64,000 bases of DNA from Planktothricoides sp. SR001 (lineage in GTDB: Bacteria > Cyanobacteriota > Cyanobacteriia > Cyanobacteriales > Laspinemataceae). Positions 18,663 through 27,702 of this stretch are shown in pieces. Position 1 is the stretch's first letter. The number at the start of each line of letters is the position of its first letter. Both the position numbers and the translations under genes were made by a program. The notes beneath the pieces were generated by a model. It saw only the letters and a program-made list of their open reading frames with translations, was not told the DNA's origin and did no database searches. The stretch is taken from NCBI RefSeq assembly GCF_001276715.1, contig NZ_LIUQ01000010.1, positions 1-64,000 on the forward strand. Direction: 5' to 3'.

Positions 18663-19347
18663 ATATTTTGGCAGTCGGATAATTATGCTGAATTTATTCC
18701 CGAAGCCAGCGACGAAGAAACCGGGTAATCGCCGGTTAATTATGTATTAAGTGAATCTTCATATGCTACCGAAAAACCTTGAATGGATGTTTCAGAATTA
18801 CTCGAAACTATCAAAAGTATGGGAAATTTTTTTGGCCATAACTCTGCCGTAATCAAAAGAAACGAGATATTAAAGCTAAAGTTTTTGTGTCTAATTTATA
18901 ATATTTAGCCAAAAATCATAAAAAAAAATAAATAATTTAGCCAATAAATTAGCAAAAAAACGCTAAAATTGCCTGAAAATAACTGCATAAAACTTGCATA
19001 AAAATTTAAATAAGCTCAAGTAAAAATAATTAAAAAAACTTTTATGAAAATATAAAAATAGTAATTTTAACGCAAGATAATACATTTAATTTCTGGTAGT
19101 AGGGGCTGTTCGCTTTAACGCCCCTATATAATTGTATTAATTTTAATTTAAATAACGAATAGTATATATTTTTGCTTCTACTTTAGCAGTTAATAATATA
19201 GATTTTAAAATATTTTTTGCTCTTTTTTTGCCAAAGCATATCGGCAAAATATCGGTAATTAAAACCATAGAAAAAAAATCAAGATGCAACAATACGCGAG
19301 TTGAGCAACGTTTTTTAATTTTATCGGTGGCAACATTTTAGGCCGGT
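18663..19347. other. AT-rich gene-poor stretch
   Basis: Very AT-rich DNA with faint continuation of the kinase remnant to about 18900, then a GTAGGGGC-type hairpin at about 19100-19128 whose flank is shared with 365-395. No intact gene is supported. Confidence 0.55.
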
Positions 19348-19706
19348 GTGTCGATTCTGATTTATACCGAAATATCCGACCCGGGCTGGCAGTTTTTTCG
19401 GTTTTATCTGGGGGATGTGGTGGCGGTGATGTTTTTATTTTTTCTGCTGAGGGTTTTTTTGGGGCGGATCAATGGTTCTCCGAGGGACGATTGTGGGCGC
19501 GATTCCCTCCCCTCGCCTGAGCTTTCGCCCGATCGCACTGTTGATCGAATTCGCCCAATTATTTGGGCTAACTCCGCAAAATCAGCATTGGATCGCCCAA
19601 ATTGCCTTGGGGTCGCCCGCTCGAACTCTGGGACTTGGTGGCTTATGTGGTGGGATTAGCTGTGGCTATGGCGATCGAGTGGCAGATACTCAAATATCAT
19701 CCGTAA
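19348..19706 (+). pseudogene. DUF2809-family membrane protein, frameshifted
   Basis: The pieces FRFYLGDVVAVMFLFFLLRVF (frame 1), RPIALLIEFAQLFGL (frame 2) and WDLVAYVVGLAVAMAIEW (frame 3) follow in the order of a DUF2809 protein, a short four-helix membrane protein of unknown function. At least two frameshifts separate them, near 19470 and 19620, and each open frame alone is a truncated product. The gene is therefore read as inactive. The following 350 bases to the next gene contain no supported feature. Confidence 0.75.
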
Positions 19707-20054
19707 ATTTTGCCAAAATATTTGCCAAAATATTTGCCAGGATAAAACCCGATACGGCGATCGCCATCAAGCGGGAAAAGGGTAAGATGAATTATCAGAC
19801 AAAATATCAGGAGGTGCGATCGATACAAAACCTTACGGTTTAGGCACAGCTTAAAATATCTGGTAAACTAGAAATTACTACACTTGTGAGCAAAAATGCG
19901 CGACTATGACGGCGATTCATCGTGATGAAATTTATATGCCATAAAATGCAGCCTAAAGCACTAATGAAACCATCATGGAACCCGCCAAATCCCTCCAAAT
20001 AAACTGTCTTTGACTGCCGACTAAGCCCCCAAAAGAGAAGGAACCCACAGAACC

Positions 20055-21092
20055 ATGATCAATTTGTATCGCCACTCGGCCACCATTGAAGCCCCGAACT
20101 TGCCTGTTTCTTATGGAGATGTGCAAGACGCCGCCCGTTATTTAATGGTGCAAGCAAAGCACACTCCGGTAATGATCTCACGCACGGTCAATAAGATGAC
20201 TCAAAGTGAGGTGTTTTTTAAGTGTGAAAACTTCCAACGGACTGGATCGTTTAAGTTTCGCGGCGCTTATAATGCCCTAGTGCAGCTATCTTATGAGCAA
20301 AAGCATCGGGGAGTGTTGACCTATTCTTCGGGGAATCATGCCCAAGCGTTGGCTTTGGCAGGGCAGTTGTTAGGCATTCGCCCCGTGATTGTGATGCCAG
20401 AGGATGCCCCAGATGTGAAAAAAATGGCTACCCAAGGATATGGGGCTGAGGTGATTTTCTATAATCCACAGAAAACGACTCGCGAAGAGTTTGCCCAAGA
20501 AATTGCCGAAGCCCGAGGTTTGACGATTATTCCTCCTTATGATGATAAAGCGGTGATTGCGGGTCAGGGGACGGTGGCCAAAGAGTTGATCGAACAAGTC
20601 GGTCAGTTAGATATTTTATTAGTGTGCTGTGGCGGTGGGGGGCTACTTTCCGGCTGCGCGATCGCCGCCCATACCCTCTCCCCTTCTTGCCGAGTGATTG
20701 GCGTAGAACCGGCAAAAGCTGATGATGCTACCCGGTCGTTTTATAGCAAAACATTGCAGACGGTACGCAACCCAGAGACGATAGCCGATGGCGCCCGGAC
20801 TCCCTCTTTGGGCAAGCTGACGTTTCCCTTGGTTCAGCATTATGTCGATGAAATGATTACGGTTTCTGAATCCGCGATCGCCCGGGCAATGTTTTTCCTC
20901 TGGGAACGGATGAAGTTAGTGGTAGAACCTACCGGGGCGATCGCCACTGCGGCTTTATTAGAGGGAATGATTTCTTCCCCTGAAGAACGCATTGGGGTGA
21001 TTATCAGTGGCGGCAATGTGGACTTAGCCAAAATTCAGTCATACCGTCAACTGATCGATGAACCAGATCCTTTCCTGGGCGATTTCATCTAA
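20055..21092 (+). CDS. PLP-dependent threonine/serine dehydratase or hydroxyaspartate ammonia-lyase
   Basis: A fold-type II PLP protein of 345 residues. The PLP lysine is K67 in TGSFKFRGA, the substrate loop is SSGNHAQALA and the phosphate loop is CGGGGLLSG. It has only the catalytic domain and lacks the C-terminal ACT regulatory domains of biosynthetic IlvA, so it fits catabolic threonine ammonia-lyase, serine racemase or threo-3-hydroxyaspartate ammonia-lyase. These cannot be told apart reliably by eye. A clear terminator hairpin lies 50 bases after its stop codon. The gene stands alone. Confidence 0.85.
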   Translation: MINLYRHSATIEAPNLPVSYGDVQDAARYLMVQAKHTPVMISRTVNKMTQSEVFFKCENFQRTGSFKFRGAYNALVQLSYEQKHRGVLTYSSGNHAQALALAGQLLGIRPVIVMPEDAPDVKKMATQGYGAEVIFYNPQKTTREEFAQEIAEARGLTIIPPYDDKAVIAGQGTVAKELIEQVGQLDILLVCCGGGGLLSGCAIAAHTLSPSCRVIGVEPAKADDATRSFYSKTLQTVRNPETIADGARTPSLGKLTFPLVQHYVDEMITVSESAIARAMFFLWERMKLVVEPTGAIATAALLEGMISSPEERIGVIISGGNVDLAKIQSYRQLIDEPDPFLGDFI

Positions 21093-21141
21093 AAAACTTC
21101 TCAAAAATTACTTAGCAGCCTCACATAGCCGAAAAAATAAA

Positions 21142-21168
21142 ATCCCTCCAGGGGATGAATGGAGGGAT
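21142..21168 (+). terminator. Intrinsic-type hairpin after the PLP lyase
   Basis: ATCCCTCCA at 21142-21150 pairs with TGGAGGGAT at 21160-21168 with a 9-base loop, 50 bases after the stop codon. No strong T run follows. Confidence 0.6.
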
Positions 21169-21299
21169 CGGGGCTAGAAGATGTCAAACACTTTCAGTCT
21201 ACTTTTATTCTCTTTGATATTTGATTTTTTTGCTAGAGGGCAATTACACATGAGGGGTCTAACCCCTCACTTGTCCCCAACTAAACTAAGATAGACAAA

Positions 21300-21375
21300 A
21301 CCCAAACAAAAAACCGGGTTGCGGCGATTCTTTTGGCTTCGGCGGCCAAGATTTTCTCCAGAAACCCGGTTTCTG
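21300..21375. repeat. Pair of AAACCCGGTTTC dispersed repeats
   Basis: An imperfect copy (AAAAACCGGGTTGCGG, about 21310) and a perfect one (AGAAACCCGGTTTCTG, about 21360) occur before the Anbu gene. The rest of 21169-21434 holds its presumed promoter. Confidence 0.6.
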
Positions 21376-21434
21376 TACCATCTCGGTAGATATGGCTATA
21401 AACTTTGAATGGTTTGTCAATTAGTTTAGTTTTT

Positions 21435-22199
21435 ATGACTTATTGCTTAGGTATCATCACTCGTGCTGGATTGGTCATCGCGTCTGACTCTCGCACCAAT
21501 GCGGGAGTAGACTATATTTCTACTTATCAGAAATTGTTTGATTTTTCTGTCCCTGGGGAACGAGTATTGATTTTGTGTTCTTCCGGGAATCTGTCGATTA
21601 CTCAGGGGATCATCACGATTTTGGAAAAAGACATTCAGGGAAACGAGGCGAACAATCTCCACAATATTCCCACGATGTACGAAGTGGCTCGATATATTGG
21701 CAGTAAATTGAGAGAAATTCAAAATGAAGACCGCCCTTGGTTAGAAAAAGATCGAATTGATTTTAGTTGCTCGCTCTTATTAGGGGGGCAAATTAAAGGA
21801 CAACCACCAGAACTCTATTTAATTTATAGTCAAGGGAATTGTATTCACGCCACGCGAGATACGACATTTCTGCAAATTGGGGAAACAAAATACGGCAAAC
21901 CGATTCTCGATCGCACCCTGACCTTTGAGACGGATTTAGCAGCGGCAGCCAAATGTGCCTTATTGTCCATTGATTCTACGATGAAATCTAATATTTCTGT
22001 GGGGCCGCCCATTGATTTAATCATGTATCAAACGGATTCATTTGTGATTAAACATCAGTTACGATTAGCATTAGGAGATCCCTATTTAGCTAAAATTCGC
22101 AAGTTATGGGAAAACTCGGTCAAAGAAGCCTTCGATCGGATGCCCGATATTGAATGGCAATATAAACGGGAGAGTGACGAAAATATTTTGATAGATTAA
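21435..22199 (+). CDS. Anbu-type bacterial proteasome homologue (BPH)
   Basis: A protein of 254 residues from ATG 21435. This start is chosen because it yields MTYCLGI: after removal of Met the N-terminal threonine is the Ntn-hydrolase nucleophile, exactly as in Anbu. The following segment LVIASDSRTNAGVDYIST is the conserved Anbu core, with the aspartate and arginine of the active site. Anbu forms open-ring dodecamers or helices rather than closed proteasomes, and its substrates are unknown. In many bacteria it sits with an ATP-grasp, an alpha-E and a transglutaminase-like gene; none of these neighbours is present here. Confidence 0.87.
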   Translation: MTYCLGIITRAGLVIASDSRTNAGVDYISTYQKLFDFSVPGERVLILCSSGNLSITQGIITILEKDIQGNEANNLHNIPTMYEVARYIGSKLREIQNEDRPWLEKDRIDFSCSLLLGGQIKGQPPELYLIYSQGNCIHATRDTTFLQIGETKYGKPILDRTLTFETDLAAAAKCALLSIDSTMKSNISVGPPIDLIMYQTDSFVIKHQLRLALGDPYLAKIRKLWENSVKEAFDRMPDIEWQYKRESDENILID

Positions 22200-22452
22200 A
22201 CTTGCTAAAGCGGAAATAATTAGGCAGAGGCGATCGCTTTTATTCAGGGTGGGCATTGCCCACCACCAACCATCGGTTAATGGGATCTCATACTTCAAAG
22301 CAGGGCATTACCCATCCTAATTTTTTTATAACTAATATCAATTACGGCAAAATACTCCTGAATCATCAGATAGAATCACCTAAGAATTTTTTTAGGGCTT
22401 TTAGGTTTATTTTTGCTTGGGGTTGAATATGTTCAATATCCAGTCCGCCTAA

Positions 22453-23433
22453 TCAATCATAAACTTGAGGATTGACACAATTGGGCAAGCGATCGCCTTG
22501 GAGTCCGGCGATTAAATTTGCAGCGGCCATCATCGCCATTTTCTCTCTGGTGGGACGGGATGCACTGCCAATATGGGGCGTAATAATTAAATTATCCAAA
22601 GTTAATAATGGACTATCGTTCGGAATCGGCTCTGGTTCCGTCACATCGATCGCCGCCCCAGCAATTGTCCCCTGAACCAAGGCGCGATAAAGAGCATCAG
22701 AATCGACAATCTGCCCGCGAGCAGTATTAATTAAAATTGCCGATGATTTCATTAATTGAAATTGGCGATCGCTCAATAAATGATAAGTTTGGTCAGACAA
22801 AGAAGTATGCAAGCTGACAAAATCTGAAGCTTGCAACAAGTCTTCTAACTCCACAAATTCCACCCCGAGAGATCGCTCCAACTCTGGGTCTTGGCGATGG
22901 CGACTAGAATACAAAATTCGCATCTCAAAGCCCTTGGCTCGCCGCGCCATTGCTTGACCAATGCGTCCTAAACCAATAATCCCCAAGGTCGCCCCAGAGA
23001 CATCAGGGCCAAGTAATAACTGAGGTTCCCAAGTTTGCCAACCCCCCGACCGAGTAAAGCGATCGCCCTCCACCACTCTTCGGGCAGCGGCCATCAATAA
23101 CGCCCAAGCAAAATCAGCGGTGGCATCGGTCAACACCCCTGGGGTATAGCCCACGGGAATTTTTCGCGCCGTCGCGGTGGGAATATGGATATTGTCGTAA
23201 CCCACTGCCATGAGACTAATCACTTTTAGCATAAGACCGGCATCGATCAGGGGTTGATCGATGCGATCGGTCAGCAAACATAGAAGCCCATCAACTTGGG
23301 GAATTTTGGCTTGTAACACCGAATAAGAAGGAGGCAGAGTTTCTGGCCAAACCTCCAAATCAGCGATCGCCTCCAATGGGGGGAGAGCAACTTTAGGAAT
23401 GCGGCGAGTCACAAAAACTTTGAATTTTGGCAT
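22453..23433 (-). CDS. D-isomer-specific 2-hydroxyacid dehydrogenase (glyoxylate/hydroxypyruvate reductase type)
   Basis: A cytosolic NAD(P)H enzyme of 326 residues, normal length. The Rossmann motif LGIIGLGRIGQAMA lies at about 148-161; the catalytic arginine is in NTARGQIVD (about 236-244), the glutamate in VTEPEPI and the histidine in ITPHIGSAS (about 287-295). The sequence is closest in appearance to D-glycerate dehydrogenase/hydroxypyruvate reductase, which would serve photorespiratory glycolate metabolism in a cyanobacterium; glyoxylate reductase is the alternative. The arginine after the Rossmann strand (SSRHRQ) suggests NADPH preference. Confidence 0.85.
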   Translation of the reverse strand: MPKFKVFVTRRIPKVALPPLEAIADLEVWPETLPPSYSVLQAKIPQVDGLLCLLTDRIDQPLIDAGLMLKVISLMAVGYDNIHIPTATARKIPVGYTPGVLTDATADFAWALLMAAARRVVEGDRFTRSGGWQTWEPQLLLGPDVSGATLGIIGLGRIGQAMARRAKGFEMRILYSSRHRQDPELERSLGVEFVELEDLLQASDFVSLHTSLSDQTYHLLSDRQFQLMKSSAILINTARGQIVDSDALYRALVQGTIAGAAIDVTEPEPIPNDSPLLTLDNLIITPHIGSASRPTREKMAMMAAANLIAGLQGDRLPNCVNPQVYD

Positions 23434-23460
23434 AGTTAGTCAAGACTCATCAAGGGATTC

Positions 23461-23754
23461 TTAGGGATTATTCGGGAAATTCTCCTCAGTAAAATCTTTC
23501 AGATTTTCCTGAAAATCGTTATGATTTAAAATTTCCCTCAATTCTAACGCAGCTTTTTGAATCACTCCTAAATATTTAAGCTTTTTCTCATCAGACCATT
23601 GTTGATATGACAACTCCATCAACTCCGCACAAGACAGAATTTTAGTTAACGGGGTGCGTAACTCATGGGATACCTGAGACATAAAGCGCTTTTGCAGTGC
23701 CTGAATATCTTGGAATTGCTGGTTTCCACACTGACTATTTTTACCGCTGCACAT
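23461..23754 (-). CDS. Isolated histidine-kinase dimerisation (HisKA) domain, 97 residues
   Basis: The only domain is a HisKA helix pair with a complete phosphorylation box, MSQVSHELRTPLTKIL, at about residues 27-42. There is no ATPase domain, no receiver and no sensor, and the flanks show no obvious continuation. It may be a remnant of a larger kinase or a small phosphotransfer or dimerisation partner. It ends 27 bases before the start of the dehydrogenase gene, so the two could be co-transcribed. Confidence 0.6.
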   Translation of the reverse strand: MCSGKNSQCGNQQFQDIQALQKRFMSQVSHELRTPLTKILSCAELMELSYQQWSDEKKLKYLGVIQKAALELREILNHNDFQENLKDFTEENFPNNP

Positions 23755-23857
23755 AACCTAAAGTTCCTTACTGAAAGTTCCTTCATCATCCTCACTTCGA
23801 TCGTAAGAGACTCCTCTGGATAAAGCAGTGAGGTTCGTCTTGCGGAATCGTGAATAT

Positions 23858-24226
23858 GATCGATCTTCAGGGTGACGGGGTGGCAAGCGATTGGGTGAGG
23901 TAACCGGACTAAATTCTGTGACTGATGTCACGGTTTCACCCAGGTATTTGTACGGAACACTCGATTAAATAGACTGGGTAAACTCCCAACGGCAGCATCC
24001 CCAGCATGGTCATCTTCGGGATGATATAGTCCCAAATTCTTCTATGGTCTAGGTTGTAGAGGGGTGAGGATGGCAAACTGTGTCGGGAAAAATCAGCTTT
24101 TAGATTCAGGAGATAACCTCCTGGAGGCAGCTATACCCATCAGGGATGCGATCGATCTTCAGGGTGACGGGGTAGCAACCCACTAAGTGAGGGCAGCAGA
24201 CGAAATCTTGTGATTGATATCACAGG
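23858..24226. repeat. Duplicated 75-bp element of unknown function
   Basis: A block beginning GATCGATCTTCAGGGTGACG at 23858 recurs at 24150. Both copies continue with GGGGT(G/A)GCAA, a variable middle and a palindromic TGTGA-TGAT-TCAC or TTGTGATTGATATCACA segment (about 23918-23932 and 24208-24224). The spacing is 292 bases. The region 23755-24182 has no gene. The matched tails TGTGACTGATGTCACG and TGTGATTGATATCACA have the form of Crp-type binding sites (TGTGA N6 TCACA). Confidence 0.6.
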
Positions 24227-24485
24227 CATAATGGCAAAATCGGGATGCGCCCCCAGGCATTCGCAATAAACTCAGATCCGTAGACATAAACAAAAAGAGA
24301 AGAGAACATAAGTTCTCTTCTCTGGATTTTGAGCTTGATTTTGATTGGGGGGTTTCCCCCTGCAACTTTTTCCGAAGCATTTGCCGTTGTTTTTTCAGTT
24401 GCCGCTGCCGGGCACTACCGCCTTTACCTTTGGAGTTTCTCCCTTGATAGCGAGGAGACTCCCAACTTTTTAGCCTTTGAGCCAT
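24183..24485 (-). CDS. Small basic hypothetical protein
   Basis: An open frame of 100 residues. The first 45 are strongly basic (MAQRLKSWESPRYQGRNSKG, then KKQRQMLRKK) and look like a nucleic-acid-binding small protein. I do not recognise the family. A terminator-type hairpin with a T-rich tail for this strand lies inside the frame (24296-24323), so the true C-terminus may originally have been near residue 50-58, with the present reading frame running on into non-coding DNA. Confidence 0.4.
   Translation of the reverse strand: MAQRLKSWESPRYQGRNSKGKGGSARQRQLKKQRQMLRKKLQGETPQSKSSSKSREENLCSLLFLFMSTDLSLLRMPGGASRFCHYACDINHKISSAALT
24296..24323 (-). terminator. Perfect hairpin with T tail on the minus strand
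   Basis: AGAGAAGAGAAC and GTTCTCTTCTCT are exact 12-base arms around a 4-base loop. On the minus strand the stem is followed by TTTTTGTTT, the classic intrinsic terminator pattern. It lies within the 3' half of the small basic ORF. Confidence 0.75.
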
Positions 24486-25017
24486 GTTTCACCTCTCACC
24501 TATTAGAATATTGGGTTTATGTATTTTATATATATTTATTTATATATATTGATTAATATTGATCAATTAAATATTATCAATTAAATATATTTAAATATAT
24601 ATTAAATAGCCCTAGATAATTAACCAACTAATTAGCCAACTAATTTAATCTATAACTAACCTATAAACAATAATAAACCGTCTATTGCTTATTTGTCAAG
24701 GAATTACCCAGGTGTTTGAGGTTTCTTTTTAGTTTTGCCTCCGGGAGAAACTTTGCTGGAGACGTTGCCAGAACCAGAGATATCTATGTAGGGGCGGCGT
24801 TGCATTCCGGCAGTTACTTATGGTGAAAAGCAAAAACCTATTACCGGAATGCAACGCCCCTACAAAAAATATCAATTGCCCATCCATTAACCGATCCGTT
24901 GCCCCATCCGCTGCCCATCCATTAACCCATCCGTTGCCCATCCATTAACCCATCCGTTGCCCCATCCGTTGCCACATCCATTAACCCATTATCGGTGCGT
25001 TACGACTACTATTAAAA
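24486..25017. repeat. Gene-free region with hairpin and CCATCCGTTGCC tandem repeats
   Basis: AT-rich DNA is followed by a 21-base inverted repeat (TGTAGGGGCG... at 24787-24810, mirrored at 24844-24864). At 24880-24990 the words CCATCCATTAACC and CCATCCGTTGCCC alternate about eight times. The reverse complement, GGCAACGGATGGG, is the same unit that encodes the linker of the two kinase-FGE proteins at 25900-25990 and 29870-29895. Confidence 0.75.
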
Positions 25018-26910
25018 CTAACTAAAACGAGAAACCGCAATGCGGAAACCTCTAACCGGGCTGCGATAGCCCGGACTGAGATAAAGTCGTAGTGCAGAGC
25101 GACAATATCCGGGAGAACTGTACCAAAATCCACCGCGCAATACCTTAGAATTCTTATGTGTCAGAATTTTTTTCAGCCAAGCTAACCAACCATTAGCTGA
25201 ATTGTAATTATCGCCGTCATTTAGCCACGGTCGGCCATCATTTGGGGCACCATTGTAGCTATCATGCCAGTCATCTAGGCACCATTCCCAGACATTTCCG
25301 TGCATATCGTATAAACCCCAGGAATTTGCCACATTTAAACTGCCCACCGCCGTAGTTTCTCCGCGATAAACTCCGGTTTTTCCTTGACCGTAAATATAAT
25401 TGCCGTCATAATTAGCCAATTCTGAAGAAATAGTTTCACCAAAATGGAACGGGGTAGTAGTTCCAGCCCGACAAGCATATTCCCATTCCGCTTCACTAGG
25501 GAGACGGTAATGTTTCCCGGTTTTTTCGCTTAACCGGGCACAAAATTCGATGCATTCATACCAACTGACTCGTTCTACTGGGCGGCGATCGCCTTTGAAT
25601 TGTGACGGTTCGGGGTCGAGATTGAGGGTGATTTTCGGCAACATGGCTACTGCCCGCCATTGGGCCTGGGTGACTTGGGTTCGTCCCATGAAAAACTCTG
25701 GAACGCTGACAAAATGTTGGGGCTTTTCATATTTAGAATGTTCCGGTTCGTTGTCTGGGGAACCCATCAGAAAACTCCCCGAAGGAATGTTCACCATTGG
25801 CAATTCTATGCCATTAATAGGTTCAATATAACCTCGATTGCTGGCACTGTTGCGGCTGCTGATATTGCCGTGGCGATCGAGATCGACAACTTTGTAATAA
25901 AAGGTTTCGGCAGCGGATTTGGCAACGGATTTGGCAGCGGATTTGGCAACGGATGGGACAACGAATGGGGCAACGGATGGTTTGAGGGCTTGGAGAACTT
26001 CGGTAGCGGATTGATAGCGATCGCCTACTCGATAAGAAAGCATTCGATCCAAAACATTGGCTAACTCATCGCTAACGGTGACTTTCTCCCGCCAAACCCA
26101 TTCCATTTGCATCGGATTAAATAACTCGTCAGTATTTCCAGAAACTAACAGATTGGGGGGGATTTCTTGCGATCCGAGAGTAATCTGAGAAATCGGACTT
26201 CTCACGGGCAAACAACCCGTTAATAGTCGAATACAAGTAACCGCCAAACTATACAAATCGCTGGCAGGAAACACTTTTCCCTGCATTTGTTCTGGGGCGG
26301 CATAGCCCGGAGAACCTGTCACCGTACCCAAGCGATTGACAATCGTAGCGGTTAATTGCTTGGATACGCCAAAATCAATTAGCACTAAAGTGCCGTTTTT
26401 AGCCCGAATAATATTCTCCGGTTTAATATCCCGGTGAATCACATTTTGTCCGTGGCAAAAGTCTAATACCGGCAGTAAATCATTAAGTAATTGTTTAATT
26501 TTTTTCTCGCTAAACTTGCCTTTTTGTTGCAATTCTTTGAGCAAATCTTGGCCGTCAATAAACTGCTGAACGAGATAAAAACGTCCATCTTGTTGTTCAA
26601 AAGACAATAGTTCGGGGATTTGGGGATGGGAACCCAAATCCCGCAATCTCTCAGCTTCTTGTTTGAATAATTTCTCGGCTTTTTTAATCGCCGAATTGTT
26701 TTGTTGTTGCGGTAAAAATTGTTTGATTACACAAACGGTATCCAGCCGCTTTTCATCGATCGCTTTGAAAGTCCGACCAAAACCACCCTGACCAATATAA
26801 TTAATCGCCCGATAGCGATCGCCAATTAAAAGTTTACTGCCACATTTTTGGCAAAACTTGCTATTAGCTGGATTGGAGTGTAAACAATTCGGGTTAAAAC
26901 ATTGACTCAT
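25018..26910 (-). CDS. Zn-ribbon/Ser-Thr kinase/FGE-domain protein 1 with variable C-terminus
   Basis: A protein of 630 residues. Domains: a zinc ribbon (CFNPNCLHSNPANSKFCQKCG, residues 3-23), a serine/threonine kinase (about 35-310; IGQGGFGRTF, HRDIKPENI, IDFGVSK), a low-complexity Ser/Ala/Lys linker and a formylglycine-generating-enzyme (SUMF1) domain (about 370-628; VNIPSGSFLMGS, LPSEAEWEYACRAGTT, DMHGNVWEW). The last 40 residues (LRGGFWYSSPGYCRSALR and following) match the position and form of the variable region of cyanobacterial DGR target proteins. No reverse transcriptase is in the window. The kinase presumably reports ligand binding by the C-terminal lectin-like fold. Confidence 0.88.
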   Translation of the reverse strand: MSQCFNPNCLHSNPANSKFCQKCGSKLLIGDRYRAINYIGQGGFGRTFKAIDEKRLDTVCVIKQFLPQQQNNSAIKKAEKLFKQEAERLRDLGSHPQIPELLSFEQQDGRFYLVQQFIDGQDLLKELQQKGKFSEKKIKQLLNDLLPVLDFCHGQNVIHRDIKPENIIRAKNGTLVLIDFGVSKQLTATIVNRLGTVTGSPGYAAPEQMQGKVFPASDLYSLAVTCIRLLTGCLPVRSPISQITLGSQEIPPNLLVSGNTDELFNPMQMEWVWREKVTVSDELANVLDRMLSYRVGDRYQSATEVLQALKPSVAPFVVPSVAKSAAKSVAKSAAETFYYKVVDLDRHGNISSRNSASNRGYIEPINGIELPMVNIPSGSFLMGSPDNEPEHSKYEKPQHFVSVPEFFMGRTQVTQAQWRAVAMLPKITLNLDPEPSQFKGDRRPVERVSWYECIEFCARLSEKTGKHYRLPSEAEWEYACRAGTTTPFHFGETISSELANYDGNYIYGQGKTGVYRGETTAVGSLNVANSWGLYDMHGNVWEWCLDDWHDSYNGAPNDGRPWLNDGDNYNSANGWLAWLKKILTHKNSKVLRGGFWYSSPGYCRSALRLYLSPGYRSPVRGFRIAVSRFS

Positions 26911-27000
26911 CGGTAAAATCTCTTAACCTTGAGAGGGTTAAACGCAACACAAGAAACCGGGTTTCTGGTTCACTTTCCTATGTTAACGGCGATCGCCACA
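26911..27000. repeat. Upstream region of kinase-FGE gene 1
   Basis: Contains one AGAAACCGGGTTTCTGG palindrome at about 26950 and a HIP1 site. It presumably holds the promoter of the kinase gene on the minus strand. Confidence 0.4.
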
Positions 27001-27128
27001 TAAGTAGACAGGCAGAAATAAATGCACCACATACCATATCAGAAAAAAACTGTCATTCCCGCGAAGGCGGGAATCCACAGCCTATCGGCGGGGAACGAAA
27101 AGTGCAATTAATTATGTTCACCTACTTA
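27001..27128 (-). mobile_element. MITE family A, copy 2
   Basis: Starts TAAGTAGACAGG and ends GTTCACCTACTTA, a 128-bp element in the opposite orientation to copies 1 and 3. It carries the CATTCCCGCGAAGGCGGGAAT hairpin and the segment AACGAAAAGTGCAATTAATT shared by all three copies. Confidence 0.8.
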
Positions 27129-27167
27129 CATAAACCCGGTTTATGGGGTTTTCTGGGGCAAGAAGCA

Positions 27168-27584
27168 GCGATCGCGATAAAAACCTGTAGGGGCGAAGCA
27201 TAAAGCCTGACGGCATAGCTTCGCTTACCGGGCGATGGATTTCGGGGAAAAACGGATAATTTATTCCCAATCATGCGAAAGCCCTAGCTTGAGATAAAAG
27301 AAACCGGGTTTCTGTGGTGGATATCCCCAGTTATCTGTTTTCAGCGAAAAAGAAACCCGGTTTCTGGGGGTGGGAAGCGATCGCGATAAAAACCTGTAGG
27401 GGCAAAGCATAAAGCCTGACGGCATAGCTTCGCTTACCGAGCGATTAATTCTGGGGAAAAACGGATAATTTATGACCCGAATGCGAAAGCCCTAGCTTGA
27501 GATAAAAGAAACCGGGTTTCTGTGGTGGATATCCCCAGTTATCTGTTTTCAGCGAAAAAGAAACCCGGTTTCTGGGGGTGGGAA
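27168..27584. repeat. Two tandem copies of a 209-bp unit
   Basis: Units 27168-27376 and 27377-27584 are nearly identical. Each starts GCGATCGCGATAAAAACCTG and includes a GTAGGGGC(G/A)AAGCATAAAGC hairpin and two AAACCCGGTTTC palindromes in opposite orientation. No open frame runs through them. A third, partial start is seen at 27585. Confidence 0.9.
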
Positions 27585-27702
27585 GCGATCGCCCCAGGTT
27601 TCGGAATTCCTACTAACCGGGGCGATCGCTCTTGTAATATTTAGTTTTTATTTTTTGGTTCAGAAAGTCCTGAAGAGATGATTTCGCTGACTTTTATAGA
27701 TT

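Noticed and set aside
23858-24226. Riboswitch of a known class
   Set aside because: No match to the conserved core of the cobalamin, glutamine or TPP riboswitches could be recognised, and the neighbouring genes give no metabolite hint.
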